Part shown: piece by piece, positions 56,559 to 64,000 of the stretch
How the letters are laid out: the number at the start of each line of letters is the position of its first letter
Position numbering within the stretch: position 1 is the first letter of the stretch
Assembly (NCBI GenBank): GCA_024213275.1
Contig: JANAVG010000004.1
Location: forward strand, 127,759 to 191,758
From: Rossellomorea sp. BNER
GTDB lineage: Bacteria > Bacillota > Bacilli > Bacillales > Bacillaceae_B
Length of the DNA stretch: 64,000 nt
Direction of reading: 5' to 3'
The notes under the pieces: generated by a model
Told to the model about the DNA's origin: nothing
What the model saw: only the letters and a program-made list of their open reading frames with translations
Databases searched by the model: none
Program-made: the position numbers and the translations under genes

Positions 56559-57891
56559 ACTGTATGACGTCATCGGCATTGGAATCGGACCCTTTAATTT
56601 GGGATTAGCCGCCTTATTGGATTCGGTTCCCGAAGTAAACGCATTATTTTTAGAAAAGAAATCAGCATTCAATTGGCATCCAGGAATGTTGATTGAAGGG
56701 ACTACTCTACAAGTGCCGTTTTTCGCTGATCTTGTCAGTATGGCAGATGTGAGAAGTGATTACAGTTTTCTACGGTATTTAGAGGCACATAACCGTTTAT
56801 ATCATTTTTACTTTTTGGAAAAATTTCATATACCACGAAAAGAATATAACCATTATTGCCAATGGGTAAGTGAACAGTTGGATCATTGCCGGTTTGGCAT
56901 GGATGTTCAATCAGTCGTTCCCTTTAAGCTGGAAAATGGGGAGAGTGTGTATGAAGTGACGGTGTGGAGTGACACTACACAATCAACAGAAAGGTTTCTA
57001 ACGAGGCATATCGTTCTGGGAATCGGTTCTGTTCCTTCCGTCCCTAAAGCCTTTCAAAAAGAGCTTGGGAAAACCGTCTTTCACACTGCAGATTATTTAT
57101 CCAACAAGGAGATATGCAAACAAGTTGATTCCGTTGCTGTTATTGGCTCAGGTCAAAGTGCAGCAGAAGTGTTTCTAGATCTAGCAAAAGAACAGGAGCA
57201 TTGTGGGTTTTCCCTCCAATGGTATACGCGTTCGAAGGGGTTCTTCCCAATGGAATATTCAAAGCTAGGTCTTGAGTATTTTTCACCTGACTATACAGAG
57301 TTCTTTTATCAACTGCCACAGATAAAAAAGGATCAACTATTACAGGAACAAGACCTTCTTTATAAGGGAATTAGTTCCGAAACAATAGCTACTATTTATG
57401 ATTATTTATATGAACGATCAGTCGGAAATGAGTATCCAGATATCTCATTACAAGCAATGACAGAAATTGTTGAGCTTGAGCATAAAGGATCTTCATTGGA
57501 ACTTCATGGCTATCACCGTATCAAGGAAGAGCATTTTGTGAGTAAGGCAGATATCGTCATTCTCGGAACAGGATACAAACCAGCTTTTCCGGCGTTTTTA
57601 TCAGAGATGAAGGACTGGATTACCTGGGATGAAAAGGGCAGATATAAAGTGACTGAAAACTATCGATTAGAAACGAAGATGGAGAGCAAAAGCGAAATAT
57701 TTGTACAAAATGGAGAGCTGCATACCCATGGTGTGGGCGCTCCTGATCTTGGACTCGGGGCAAACCGTAACGCCATTATCATCAATACCATTACGGGAAG
57801 AGAGGTCTATCCTGTTCATTCCAAGAATGTATTCCAGACCTTTGGAACGAAAACGTCAACTAAATCGTCCATTCCGGTCCCTCTCTCCTAA
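56530..57891 (+). CDS. Diaminopropane N-monooxygenase (IucD/RhbE-like)
   Basis: A 453-residue flavin N-hydroxylase of the lysine/ornithine monooxygenase family. FAD site GIGIGPFNLGLAALLD near 14-29, NADPH site AVIGSGQSAAEVFLDLA near 195-211, and the C-terminal ATGY-like LGTGYKPAFPAFL and GVGAPDLGLGANRNAIIINT. It hydroxylates 1,3-diaminopropane. GAGGTGG lies just upstream of the ATG at 56530. It overlaps the acetyltransferase gene, so translation is coupled. Confidence 0.92.
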   Translation: MFNSIKKSNELYDVIGIGIGPFNLGLAALLDSVPEVNALFLEKKSAFNWHPGMLIEGTTLQVPFFADLVSMADVRSDYSFLRYLEAHNRLYHFYFLEKFHIPRKEYNHYCQWVSEQLDHCRFGMDVQSVVPFKLENGESVYEVTVWSDTTQSTERFLTRHIVLGIGSVPSVPKAFQKELGKTVFHTADYLSNKEICKQVDSVAVIGSGQSAAEVFLDLAKEQEHCGFSLQWYTRSKGFFPMEYSKLGLEYFSPDYTEFFYQLPQIKKDQLLQEQDLLYKGISSETIATIYDYLYERSVGNEYPDISLQAMTEIVELEHKGSSLELHGYHRIKEEHFVSKADIVILGTGYKPAFPAFLSEMKDWITWDEKGRYKVTENYRLETKMESKSEIFVQNGELHTHGVGAPDLGLGANRNAIIINTITGREVYPVHSKNVFQTFGTKTSTKSSIPVPLS

Positions 57892-57952
57892 TAAAGTGAG
57901 ATTCATGAGACTAGTTCATAAAAGATTGTTGTTTTATAAATTTTTGTAAAAA

Positions 57953-57997
57953 GGTTGGTTGGAGCGGAAAGCGAGCATCCTGGAGCTGCAACCAACC
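57953..57997 (+). other. Hairpin between monooxygenase and second synthetase genes
   Basis: GGTTGGTTG (57953-57961) and CAACCAACC (57989-57997) form a nine-base stem with a 27-base loop. It lies within the 172-base gap inside the operon, before the second synthetase start at 58064. It may stabilise or slow the transcript and argues against a translation start at 57959. Confidence 0.65.
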
Positions 57998-58063
57998 AAC
58001 CCTTTTCAAAAACCAACAATGTTTACGAAAACCAGCCTAAGACAAAAAGAAAGAAGGGATTAT

Positions 58064-59875
58064 ATGTTATTTAGCAGCGAAATTCAACGTGTTTTTAAGA
58101 GTGATCATTGGAATAAAGTGAACAAAAAGTTGATAGGGAAAATGTTATCCGAGTATATGTATGAGGATATGATTACTCCCGAAATCCTCTCAGAAGAAGG
58201 GGAGAATATTGAATATAGGTTACAGGTTTCCGACTCGAAACACTATCACTATACCGCTCAAAAACGCTTCTTTGATAGTTTTGATGTAAAATGGACGACC
58301 GTTTATATTGTAGAAAACGGAGAGCGGAAAGAAACAAATAGTGCGATAGAATTATTGGTGGATCTTCAAGAGGTTATAGGGATGTCATCAGAGACAGCCG
58401 GACATTTAATCAAAGAAATGAATAGTACGTTAATTGCCGATGCTCATCTTTTAGCAAAAGAATCGAAAACATCAGATGAACTGATACATGAAGACTATGC
58501 CCTTCTGGAAGGGTATATGACAGGGCATCCGTGGATTACTTACAATAAAGGAAGAATCGGGTTCGGATATGATGATTATCTTGCCTTTGCCCCGGAGCAA
58601 CAAAAAGATGTGAGGTTATCTTGGATTGCTGTACATAAAGAGATTGCATCCTTTCAATCAGTTGAAGGCTTGAGCTACCAAAATTTAATCTCCAATGAAT
58701 TAAGTGAAACGGATAGAAACCGATTTGAAGAGGAAGTTAAACAGATTGGGCAAGATCCTTCTCATTATTATTTCCTGCCTGTACATGAATGGCAATGGAA
58801 GAACACCCTGATTCAGAACTTCCCGGAAGATATCGCTAAGGGTCAGATCATTCCTTTAGGCGAAGGAGAAGATCGTTATCTTCCTCAGCAATCAATTCGT
58901 ACATTCGTCAACCAGACAAATAAGAAGAAGCATCATGTGAAGCTCCCAATGAGTATCTTGAACACCCTTGTATATAGAGGCCTGCCTTCAGAACGGACAT
59001 TGATTGCACCAATGGTGACAGAATTCATCAAAGGTATAGGGGAGCGGGACACTTTCTTAAAAAATGAATGTCGAGTGATCCTTCCTGGAGAAAACGCGAG
59101 TATCAATGTCGATCATCGTTACTATACGAAATTAAAGCAAGCACCCTATCAATACCTAGAGATGCTTGGGACGATTTGGAGAGAAAGTATTTATACGTAT
59201 CTAGAAGATGGTGAACAAGCCATTACTTTAGCGGCCTTATTATATGAAGATCATGATAATAAACCCTATATTGCAAGTTTAATAGAGGAATCTGGGCTTG
59301 AGGCAGAAGAGTGGTTGCAACAGTTTTTCAAAGTGATAATGGATCCCCTTCTGCATTATCTCTATCAATATGGGACGGTGTTCTCTCCTCATGGCCAAAA
59401 TACGATTGTCGTGTTGAAAGATGCAAAACCTCATCGTCTAGCTATTAAAGATTTTGTGGATGATGTCAATATTACAGATCAAGACTTTCCGGAATTAAAA
59501 GGGTTATCAAGAGATTTTAAAGCGGTGCTTAGAACAGAGCCACCAGAAGGACTGACTCAATTTATATTTACAGGTCTCTTTATTTGTCATTTACGCTATC
59601 TTAGTAACCTATTGGTGAACAACCAAATGCTGTCGGAAGAAACGTTCTGGGGCTTGCTTGCTGACTCCATATTCAACTATCAGGAACGATTCCCACATCT
59701 ACAAGAACGTTATCAGCTCTTTGACTTCTTCAAACCTGAACTCACGAAATTGTGTTTAAACCGGAATCGAATGGTGGACTATGGTTACTCAGATGACGAT
59801 GATCGCCCACATGCTTCTGAATTCGGAAAGGTGACAAACGCCTTGTCCTTATTTCGAGAAAGGCTCTTTTCGTAA
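58064..59875 (+). CDS. NIS siderophore synthetase (IucA/IucC family), second
   Basis: A 603-residue NIS synthetase that would add the second diaminopropane arm to the citrate monoamide, giving schizokinen. Blocks FLPVHEWQWKN (near 236-246), SIRTFVNQTNKKKHHVKLPM and the GQNTIV stretch near 440 are present. The start at 58064 has GAAGGG five to six bases upstream. The longer frame from a TTG at 57959 runs through a hairpin and is rejected. It is the sixth gene of the operon, matching the RhbA-F set. A lipid-transfer gene (RhbG) is absent, so plain schizokinen is expected. Confidence 0.9.
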   Translation: MLFSSEIQRVFKSDHWNKVNKKLIGKMLSEYMYEDMITPEILSEEGENIEYRLQVSDSKHYHYTAQKRFFDSFDVKWTTVYIVENGERKETNSAIELLVDLQEVIGMSSETAGHLIKEMNSTLIADAHLLAKESKTSDELIHEDYALLEGYMTGHPWITYNKGRIGFGYDDYLAFAPEQQKDVRLSWIAVHKEIASFQSVEGLSYQNLISNELSETDRNRFEEEVKQIGQDPSHYYFLPVHEWQWKNTLIQNFPEDIAKGQIIPLGEGEDRYLPQQSIRTFVNQTNKKKHHVKLPMSILNTLVYRGLPSERTLIAPMVTEFIKGIGERDTFLKNECRVILPGENASINVDHRYYTKLKQAPYQYLEMLGTIWRESIYTYLEDGEQAITLAALLYEDHDNKPYIASLIEESGLEAEEWLQQFFKVIMDPLLHYLYQYGTVFSPHGQNTIVVLKDAKPHRLAIKDFVDDVNITDQDFPELKGLSRDFKAVLRTEPPEGLTQFIFTGLFICHLRYLSNLLVNNQMLSEETFWGLLADSIFNYQERFPHLQERYQLFDFFKPELTKLCLNRNRMVDYGYSDDDDRPHASEFGKVTNALSLFRERLFS

Positions 59876-59956
59876 ACTTTGTTGCTTTTGATCAATTATA
59901 GATATCTTAAGTCATTCAATATCAGTGAAACATTTATTGCTTTGACGAAAAGATGC

Positions 59957-59990
59957 CCCGAAAGCTTATAGTTCGGGTTTCTCCAAATAT
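59957..59990 (+). terminator. Possible weak terminator after the siderophore genes
   Basis: CCCGAA (59957-59962) pairs with TTCGGG (59982-59987) followed by TTTCTCC. The six-base stem is weak and read-through into the aspartokinase gene is likely. Confidence 0.4.
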
Positions 59991-60087
59991 CTATGCGAAA
60001 ACAGCCTCAAGAAAAAAAGACGGTTGGTTCGATTTAATCAAACCTTTAACCAAGTCCTCAATCTACCAAAAGAAAGAAGGATAATCA

Positions 60088-61314
60088 TTGAGTACAATTG
60101 TTCAAAAATTCGGTGGAACCTCTGTAGGTTCTACCGAACGAATTAAGCTAATGGCGAGAAGAGTTATACAGGAAAGAAAGAAAGGTCATGAGATTGTCGT
60201 CGTTGTTTCTGCAATGGGGAAGACAACGGACACATTGGTACAGCTAGCAAGGGAAATTTCAACCGAGCCTAGCAAAAGGGAAATGGATATGCTTTTATCT
60301 ACGGGAGAGCAGGTAACAATCTCCCTCCTTACCATGGCCCTTCAACAGGAAGGAATAGAAGCCATCTCATTCACAGGTAGACAGGCTGGAATTCAGACAG
60401 ATTCAGTACTTGGGAATGCCCATATAGTAGCGATTGATACAAGTGTAATTAGGAACGAATTAGATAAAGGGAAAGTGGTGGTGGTAGCCGGTTTCCAAGG
60501 AGTAACGAGTGATGGTGACATCTCTACATTGGGCAGAGGAGGTTCCGATATCACTGCTACTGCCCTTGCTGCTGGGTTGAAAGCAGATCGCTGTGATATT
60601 TATACAGATGTTAATGGAGTATACACCTCTGATCCGAGGTTTGTTCCCCGAGCATCAAAAATCACAACCCTTTCCTATGAAGATATGTTAAATTTAGCTG
60701 CGATGGGAGCGGGTGTACTGCATCCGAGAGCGATAAAACACGCTAAAGAACATCAAGTTCCTATTTTCATAAAGTCTAGTTTTGAAGAAGGTAAAGGAAC
60801 ACTGATCAATGGACTAACAAAGGAAAATGGGTCAACATCTGTAACCGGTATAACGTTTGAAGAGAATATTCATAGAGTAGAGATTTCTGGATATGTGGAT
60901 GGTGAATCCTTACAAGCAGCACTATTGCTAGAACTTGCTTCCCATCACATTCAAGCAGATATTTATAAGCAACACTGTGATGATGTCTTAACGTTATTAA
61001 TAAAAGAACAGGACCTTCATGATGTATTATCGATCTTGAATGAGAAGAAAGTGAATGGGGCATTTTCACACATAGAACAAAAAAGCGGCCTATCAAAGGT
61101 GTCTGTGATCGGACGGAATATTAAATCACATCCGGGTATTAAAGTGGAATTGTGTAAAATCTTATTGAAGAACAAAATCAGGGTGACAATGGTAGGTGAA
61201 TCCTCTATAAGTGTAACGGCTGTCGTACAGAAGAGCCAAGTACATAATGCTGCAAAGCAATTGCATACTGGGTTTGGTTTGGATTATGTTGTTATGCAGC
61301 AAGTCGTTTTATAA
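60088..61314 (+). CDS. Aspartokinase (LysC-like), placed after the siderophore operon
   Basis: A 408-residue aspartate kinase that makes aspartyl phosphate, the first step to aspartate semialdehyde. KFGGTSVG at residues 7-14, then SAMGKTTD and the RGGSDITATALAAGLKAD block. Two C-terminal ACT domains (about 260-400) suggest allosteric control. TTG start (60088) with AAGAAGG seven bases upstream. It lies 212 bases after the second synthetase. As aspartate semialdehyde is the substrate of the diaminobutyrate aminotransferase, this copy may supply the pathway. No L-box riboswitch consensus is found upstream, in line with a non-lysine role. Confidence 0.9.
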   Translation: MSTIVQKFGGTSVGSTERIKLMARRVIQERKKGHEIVVVVSAMGKTTDTLVQLAREISTEPSKREMDMLLSTGEQVTISLLTMALQQEGIEAISFTGRQAGIQTDSVLGNAHIVAIDTSVIRNELDKGKVVVVAGFQGVTSDGDISTLGRGGSDITATALAAGLKADRCDIYTDVNGVYTSDPRFVPRASKITTLSYEDMLNLAAMGAGVLHPRAIKHAKEHQVPIFIKSSFEEGKGTLINGLTKENGSTSVTGITFEENIHRVEISGYVDGESLQAALLLELASHHIQADIYKQHCDDVLTLLIKEQDLHDVLSILNEKKVNGAFSHIEQKSGLSKVSVIGRNIKSHPGIKVELCKILLKNKIRVTMVGESSISVTAVVQKSQVHNAAKQLHTGFGLDYVVMQQVVL

Positions 61315-61425
61315 TTTTGTATTTTACGGCTTATTCTTTATACCAAAAACTAAACTCAAAAATCACAACATTCATTTACTATGTAAAAAATTTCACGAAA
61401 TGAAGTCGTACATCAGTTTCGAAAA

Positions 61426-61545
61426 GGGGCTGTCCAAAAACCCAGGTGTCAGGAACCACAATTTCAATATGTAGAAGAAAGCCTCAGGGGCATCTTCTAT
61501 ACATGGACAATTATAGTGGTTCCGGACCCCTTTTTGGACAGCCCC
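61426..61545. repeat. MITE-like element (GGGGCTGTCC family), copy 5
   Basis: GGGGCTGTCCAAAAACCCAGG on the left and TTTTTGGACAGCCCC on the right, with inner TAGAAGA ... TCTTCTATA and GGAACCACAA / GTGGTTCC arms. About 120 bp. It lies 110 bases after the aspartokinase gene and may terminate it. Confidence 0.9.
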
Positions 61546-61628
61546 AACCCGTCACTTCCTCTTTGAACCTCATCCTACCTAAACGAATAGAATATGGGCA
61601 GAGAAGAAGAAAGTGAAGGGTGATGACA

Positions 61629-63035
61629 ATGCAATATTTTTACACGGTTCGCCCTGGTGATACGTTATATAACATTGCCGGTAGGTGGGAACTTCCAGTT
61701 GATTCCCTTATTGCTGCAAATAATTTGGTGCCTCCTTACACGATTAAGGTGGGGCAGCAACTATCGATTCCGCCGGGGGTTAATGTGGTGCGTGTAAAGC
61801 AAGGTGATTCAATTTACCGGATCGCTCAATTATTTCAAATACCATTATCGGTGATTATTGAAGCAAACCAACTTCAGCCTCCATATGTTATTCAGGTCGG
61901 CCAGCTGCTGAAAGTTCCACCGGGTGTTCATTATTATGTTGTTCAGACTGGAGATACCCTATATCAGATTGCTAGACGCTTTAATGTGGTAACAAAAGGA
62001 AATCCTAATTACGAGTTCATTCGACAAGTAAATCAACTTGCCTCCTCGAACCTTTTTCCTAGAATGAGGTTAATAATACCTTTCGCCCCACCTGGTGACA
62101 AAGGATTGATTGCTTATACATCTGATCGTGGTGGGCATTATGATATTTGGTTATATAACCCTCGAAATGGAGCGAATATGCAGCTGACAAATGGATTGGG
62201 TGACGTGAATTCAAGCCCAGTTTGGTCGCTGGATAGCAATAGAATTGCCTTTGTGGGCATGAACAATATTCTTTATGTAATTCATGTAAAGACCAGTTCC
62301 ATTGCCCGTATAGACGAGGTGGAGGAAGGGACGGCATTCCAGATGGATTGGTCACCTGACGGCCAAAGATTGGCTTATATAAAGCAGAATCAAATCATTT
62401 TGTATAACGTTCTGTCCCACCAAGTGCAAAGCATTACCCAACTTGGCTCATCTGATATTCAATGGTTTCCAAACGGAGTAGAATTGCTGTTTCAGGCACC
62501 GGATCCATCAGGGGTCAGCCAGCTTTATCGGATTCAAACAGACGGAACAGGTAAACAACAAATTACAAACAACACGGGCGGACCTCTTCATAATGCCCAG
62601 TTATCTCCCGATGGATTGTTTGTGCTTTATACAACTCCAGGTGTCAGTATCTCAATCATTCATACGGTGGAGCTTTCGACAGGGAATGTGTTTGAAATCA
62701 AAGGAGGTCCACTTGCAAAAAACTATTTCCCGAAATGGTCTCCTGATTCTTTGCGAATCGCCTATAGTGCTACGGCTTTTGACGACAGAGGATATTTCTC
62801 ACAAATCAGAACCGTGGGACGACGAGGAGAGAATGACAAAGTGTGGGCTATTTCTAATTGTTTTGCGAGCCCTGTCACTTGGTCACCCGACGGAAGGAGA
62901 ATGGCCTATCTTAGCGGTTGTACGGAACAAGAATTTGCCCATGAAATGTGGGTTATCAATCTTGATCACCCTGTTCCTATTCAGGTAATTGAAGGAGTTA
63001 AGATTATGTCTCTACAATGGTCACCGTCAATTTAA
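61629..63035 (+). CDS. LysM-repeat protein with TolB-like beta propeller
   Basis: A 468-residue protein. Three LysM repeats lie at about 4-48, 52-96 and 100-150 (openings YTVRPGDTLYNIAGRW, VRVKQGDSIYRIAQLF, YVVQTGDTLYQIARRF). The rest is a TolB/PD40-type propeller with recurring SPVWSLDSNRIAFVG, DWSPDGQRLAYIK, KWSPDSLRIAYS and TWSPDGRRMAYLS units. No signal peptide is visible. ATG at 61629 with AAGGG eight bases upstream. LysM-led proteins of this type occur in spore coats and cell walls; peptidoglycan binding is likely. Confidence 0.85.
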   Translation: MQYFYTVRPGDTLYNIAGRWELPVDSLIAANNLVPPYTIKVGQQLSIPPGVNVVRVKQGDSIYRIAQLFQIPLSVIIEANQLQPPYVIQVGQLLKVPPGVHYYVVQTGDTLYQIARRFNVVTKGNPNYEFIRQVNQLASSNLFPRMRLIIPFAPPGDKGLIAYTSDRGGHYDIWLYNPRNGANMQLTNGLGDVNSSPVWSLDSNRIAFVGMNNILYVIHVKTSSIARIDEVEEGTAFQMDWSPDGQRLAYIKQNQIILYNVLSHQVQSITQLGSSDIQWFPNGVELLFQAPDPSGVSQLYRIQTDGTGKQQITNNTGGPLHNAQLSPDGLFVLYTTPGVSISIIHTVELSTGNVFEIKGGPLAKNYFPKWSPDSLRIAYSATAFDDRGYFSQIRTVGRRGENDKVWAISNCFASPVTWSPDGRRMAYLSGCTEQEFAHEMWVINLDHPVPIQVIEGVKIMSLQWSPSI

Positions 63036-63081
63036 TTTACTGAAAGGGTTTTTAGTCTCTTGATGCAGTTTGAGATAATTT

Positions 63082-63110
63082 TTGCGAATGTATGTTCCTC
63101 GTGCTATAAT
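63082..63110 (+). promoter_or_regulatory. Extended -10 promoter of the acetyltransferase gene
   Basis: TTGCGA (63082-63087), 17 bases, TGCTATAAT with TATAAT at 63105-63110, about 33 bases before the ATG. Confidence 0.75.
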
Positions 63111-63142
63111 GATAATAGGATATACACATATGGAGGGTGTCT

Positions 63143-63619
63143 ATGAATTCGTTAGTTGATGTAGAGTTAAGCCGTTATAAATCTGAATATTTTGATTCAT
63201 TAAAGAAATTTAGTTTACCTGAAGAACAAGAACAATTCACAGCCTTGCCATTGGAAAAATTAGAAATGACAAATGAGACACACCCTATTGTGATCTTGTG
63301 TAATAAAGGACCAGTGGGTTTTTTTGTATTACATTCAAGTGCGAGAGTAAAAGAGTATTCAGACAACCCTAATGCTATGCTACTAACGGCTTTCTCTATA
63401 AATTACCCTGAACAAGGAAAAGGGATGGCCAAAAAAGGAATGGATCAGTTGGAGGGATTTGTCAATCAATCCTTTCCAAATTGTAATGAGATTGTTTTAG
63501 CCGTAAATAAAAGAAATATCGCAGCACAGAAATTGTATGGAAAGGTTGGCTTTCAAGATACAGGCCAAAGAAAGATAGGGAAGAAAGGCGAACAATTTAT
63601 TTTCAGGTACTTATTGTAA
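63143..63619 (+). CDS. GNAT-family N-acetyltransferase
   Basis: A 158-residue GNAT acyltransferase. The acetyl-CoA loop is YPEQGKGMAKKGMDQLEGFV, then LAVNKRNIAAQKLYGKVGFQ. GGAGG lies six bases before the ATG at 63143. It is monocistronic: a strong promoter lies upstream and a MITE-like element starts 28 bases after its stop. Substrate unknown. Confidence 0.88.
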   Translation: MNSLVDVELSRYKSEYFDSLKKFSLPEEQEQFTALPLEKLEMTNETHPIVILCNKGPVGFFVLHSSARVKEYSDNPNAMLLTAFSINYPEQGKGMAKKGMDQLEGFVNQSFPNCNEIVLAVNKRNIAAQKLYGKVGFQDTGQRKIGKKGEQFIFRYLL

Positions 63620-63646
63620 ATAAACTTAATGAGAACCTAAACTAAT

Positions 63647-63760
63647 GGGGCTGTCCCAAAATAAGGTGTCTAGATCCACAACGCCAATATTATAGAAGAA
63701 ACCCTACATCTTCTGTATATGGATAATCAATGTGGTTCCAGATCCTTACGGGACAGCCCC
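63647..63760. repeat. MITE-like element (GGGGCTGTCC family), copy 6
   Basis: GGGGCTGTCCCAAAATAAGG on the left and TACGGGACAGCCCC on the right, with inner ATTATAGAAGA ... TCTTCTGTATA arms and GATCCACAA / TGTGGTTCC. It ends the acetyltransferase transcript. Confidence 0.9.
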
Positions 63761-63912
63761 ATTATTTTTTTCTATTACCTGTAGGAATCAAAAGCAATAT
63801 TTCGAAGGGTAAATATCTGAATAATCAAAATAACTGTTGAATATGAAGTATAATATACACTATAATAATTAAAAGAAGTTTTTCCTGCAACAGCAATCGA
63901 AAAGGAGCCATT

Positions 63913-64000
63913 ATGAAACCAAAAACATTATCTCAAATCATTAAAGAAAGTTTTCCTTCCCTATCACCTGGTCAGAAGAAGGTCGCTGAATTCATCAACG
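63913..64000 (+). CDS. 5' end of an RpiR-type regulator, cut by the window edge
   Basis: ATG at 63913 with AAAGGAG five bases upstream opens MKPKTLSQIIKESFPSLSPG and then QKKVAEFIN. This is the characteristic start of the MurR/RpiR HTH domain (LSPGQKKVAEFI). Only 29 residues are in the window. Such regulators control sugar-phosphate genes; the effector is unknown here. Confidence 0.8.
   Translation, partial: MKPKTLSQIIKESFPSLSPGQKKVAEFIN

Noticed and set aside
57959-58063. N-terminal extension of the second NIS synthetase from TTG
   Set aside because: It lies in a strong hairpin with a poorly placed ribosome site; ATG 58064 has a proper one and gives normal family length.
59876-60087. Lysine riboswitch before the aspartokinase
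   Set aside because: No L-box conserved sequence or matching five-way fold could be traced; only a weak hairpin is present.

Overview
The window is low-GC DNA of a Bacillaceae-type Firmicute. Shine-Dalgarno sites are strong (AAGGAG/AGGAGG), TTG starts are frequent, and promoters have sigma-A TTGACA-17-TATAAT form. Families typical of Bacillus and its relatives (GatY/TagK-type PTS locus, WrbA, YerD-like FMN glutamate synthase domain protein, PyrR and MhqR-like regulation, Fur boxes) are present. A schizokinen-type siderophore operon recalls Priestia megaterium and relatives, but I cannot name the species. No rRNA, tRNA, CRISPR array, prophage or intact transposase was seen.

Layout. (1) 1-5 kb: a minus-strand fructose/tagatose PTS operon (PfkB kinase, EIIBC, EIIA, GatY-type aldolase), with a divergent Cof-type phosphatase. 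(2) 5-7.5 kb: a minus-strand operon of a DeoR-HTH/NosL-like regulator, a PepSY membrane protein and a YtkA/FixH-like lipoprotein, probably metal (copper) linked. (3) 7.5-12.8 kb: two tiny ORFs, an acidic repeat lipoprotein, a secreted NucA/NucB-type nuclease and a Fur-controlled siderophore-binding lipoprotein. (4) 12.9-16 kb: an MFS transporter behind a PyrR-type attenuator, then a LacI regulator divergent from a small ORF. (5) 16-22.7 kb: HyuA/HyuB hydantoinase-oxoprolinase, IclR regulator and convergent OPT transporter. Matching twin-repeat operators sit in front of both hyuA and the transporter. (6) 23-31.8 kb: small hypotheticals, a BCCT transporter remnant, a quinone/aldehyde-stress-like cluster (ring-cleaving dioxygenase, flavin reductase, WrbA) behind an MhqR-like operator, a 52-bp tandem hairpin repeat, a beta-hydroxyacid dehydrogenase, and an FMN glutamate synthase-domain protein. 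(7) 32.4-42.9 kb: a sugar ABC transporter without its own ATPase, GH2 beta-galactosidase, GH63-like glycosidase, EamA transporter and LacI regulator. (8) 43.2-49.2 kb: TetR, NCS1 permease, DUF917 protein, a second HyuA-like protein and a threonine-aldolase-like lyase. (9) 49.5-50.7 kb: YbjQ, a membrane protein and a DUF3888 protein. (10) 51.2-61.3 kb: a Fur-controlled siderophore operon in rhizobactin/schizokinen gene order, followed by an aspartokinase that could feed it aspartate semialdehyde. (11) 61.4-64 kb: a LysM/TolB-propeller protein, an acetyltransferase and the start of an RpiR-type regulator.

The most unusual non-coding content is a family of four intergenic arrays in which a TGCACGA-like motif recurs six times at 20,21,20,21,20 bp (two helical turns). 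Two copies sit in a larger composite with a MITE-like element (GGGGCTGTCC termini), and that element has at least six copies plus fragments in the window, several placed as gene terminators. A second, related MITE-like element occurs twice in opposite orientation. All functional statements come from reading motifs and from family knowledge; no database search was run.
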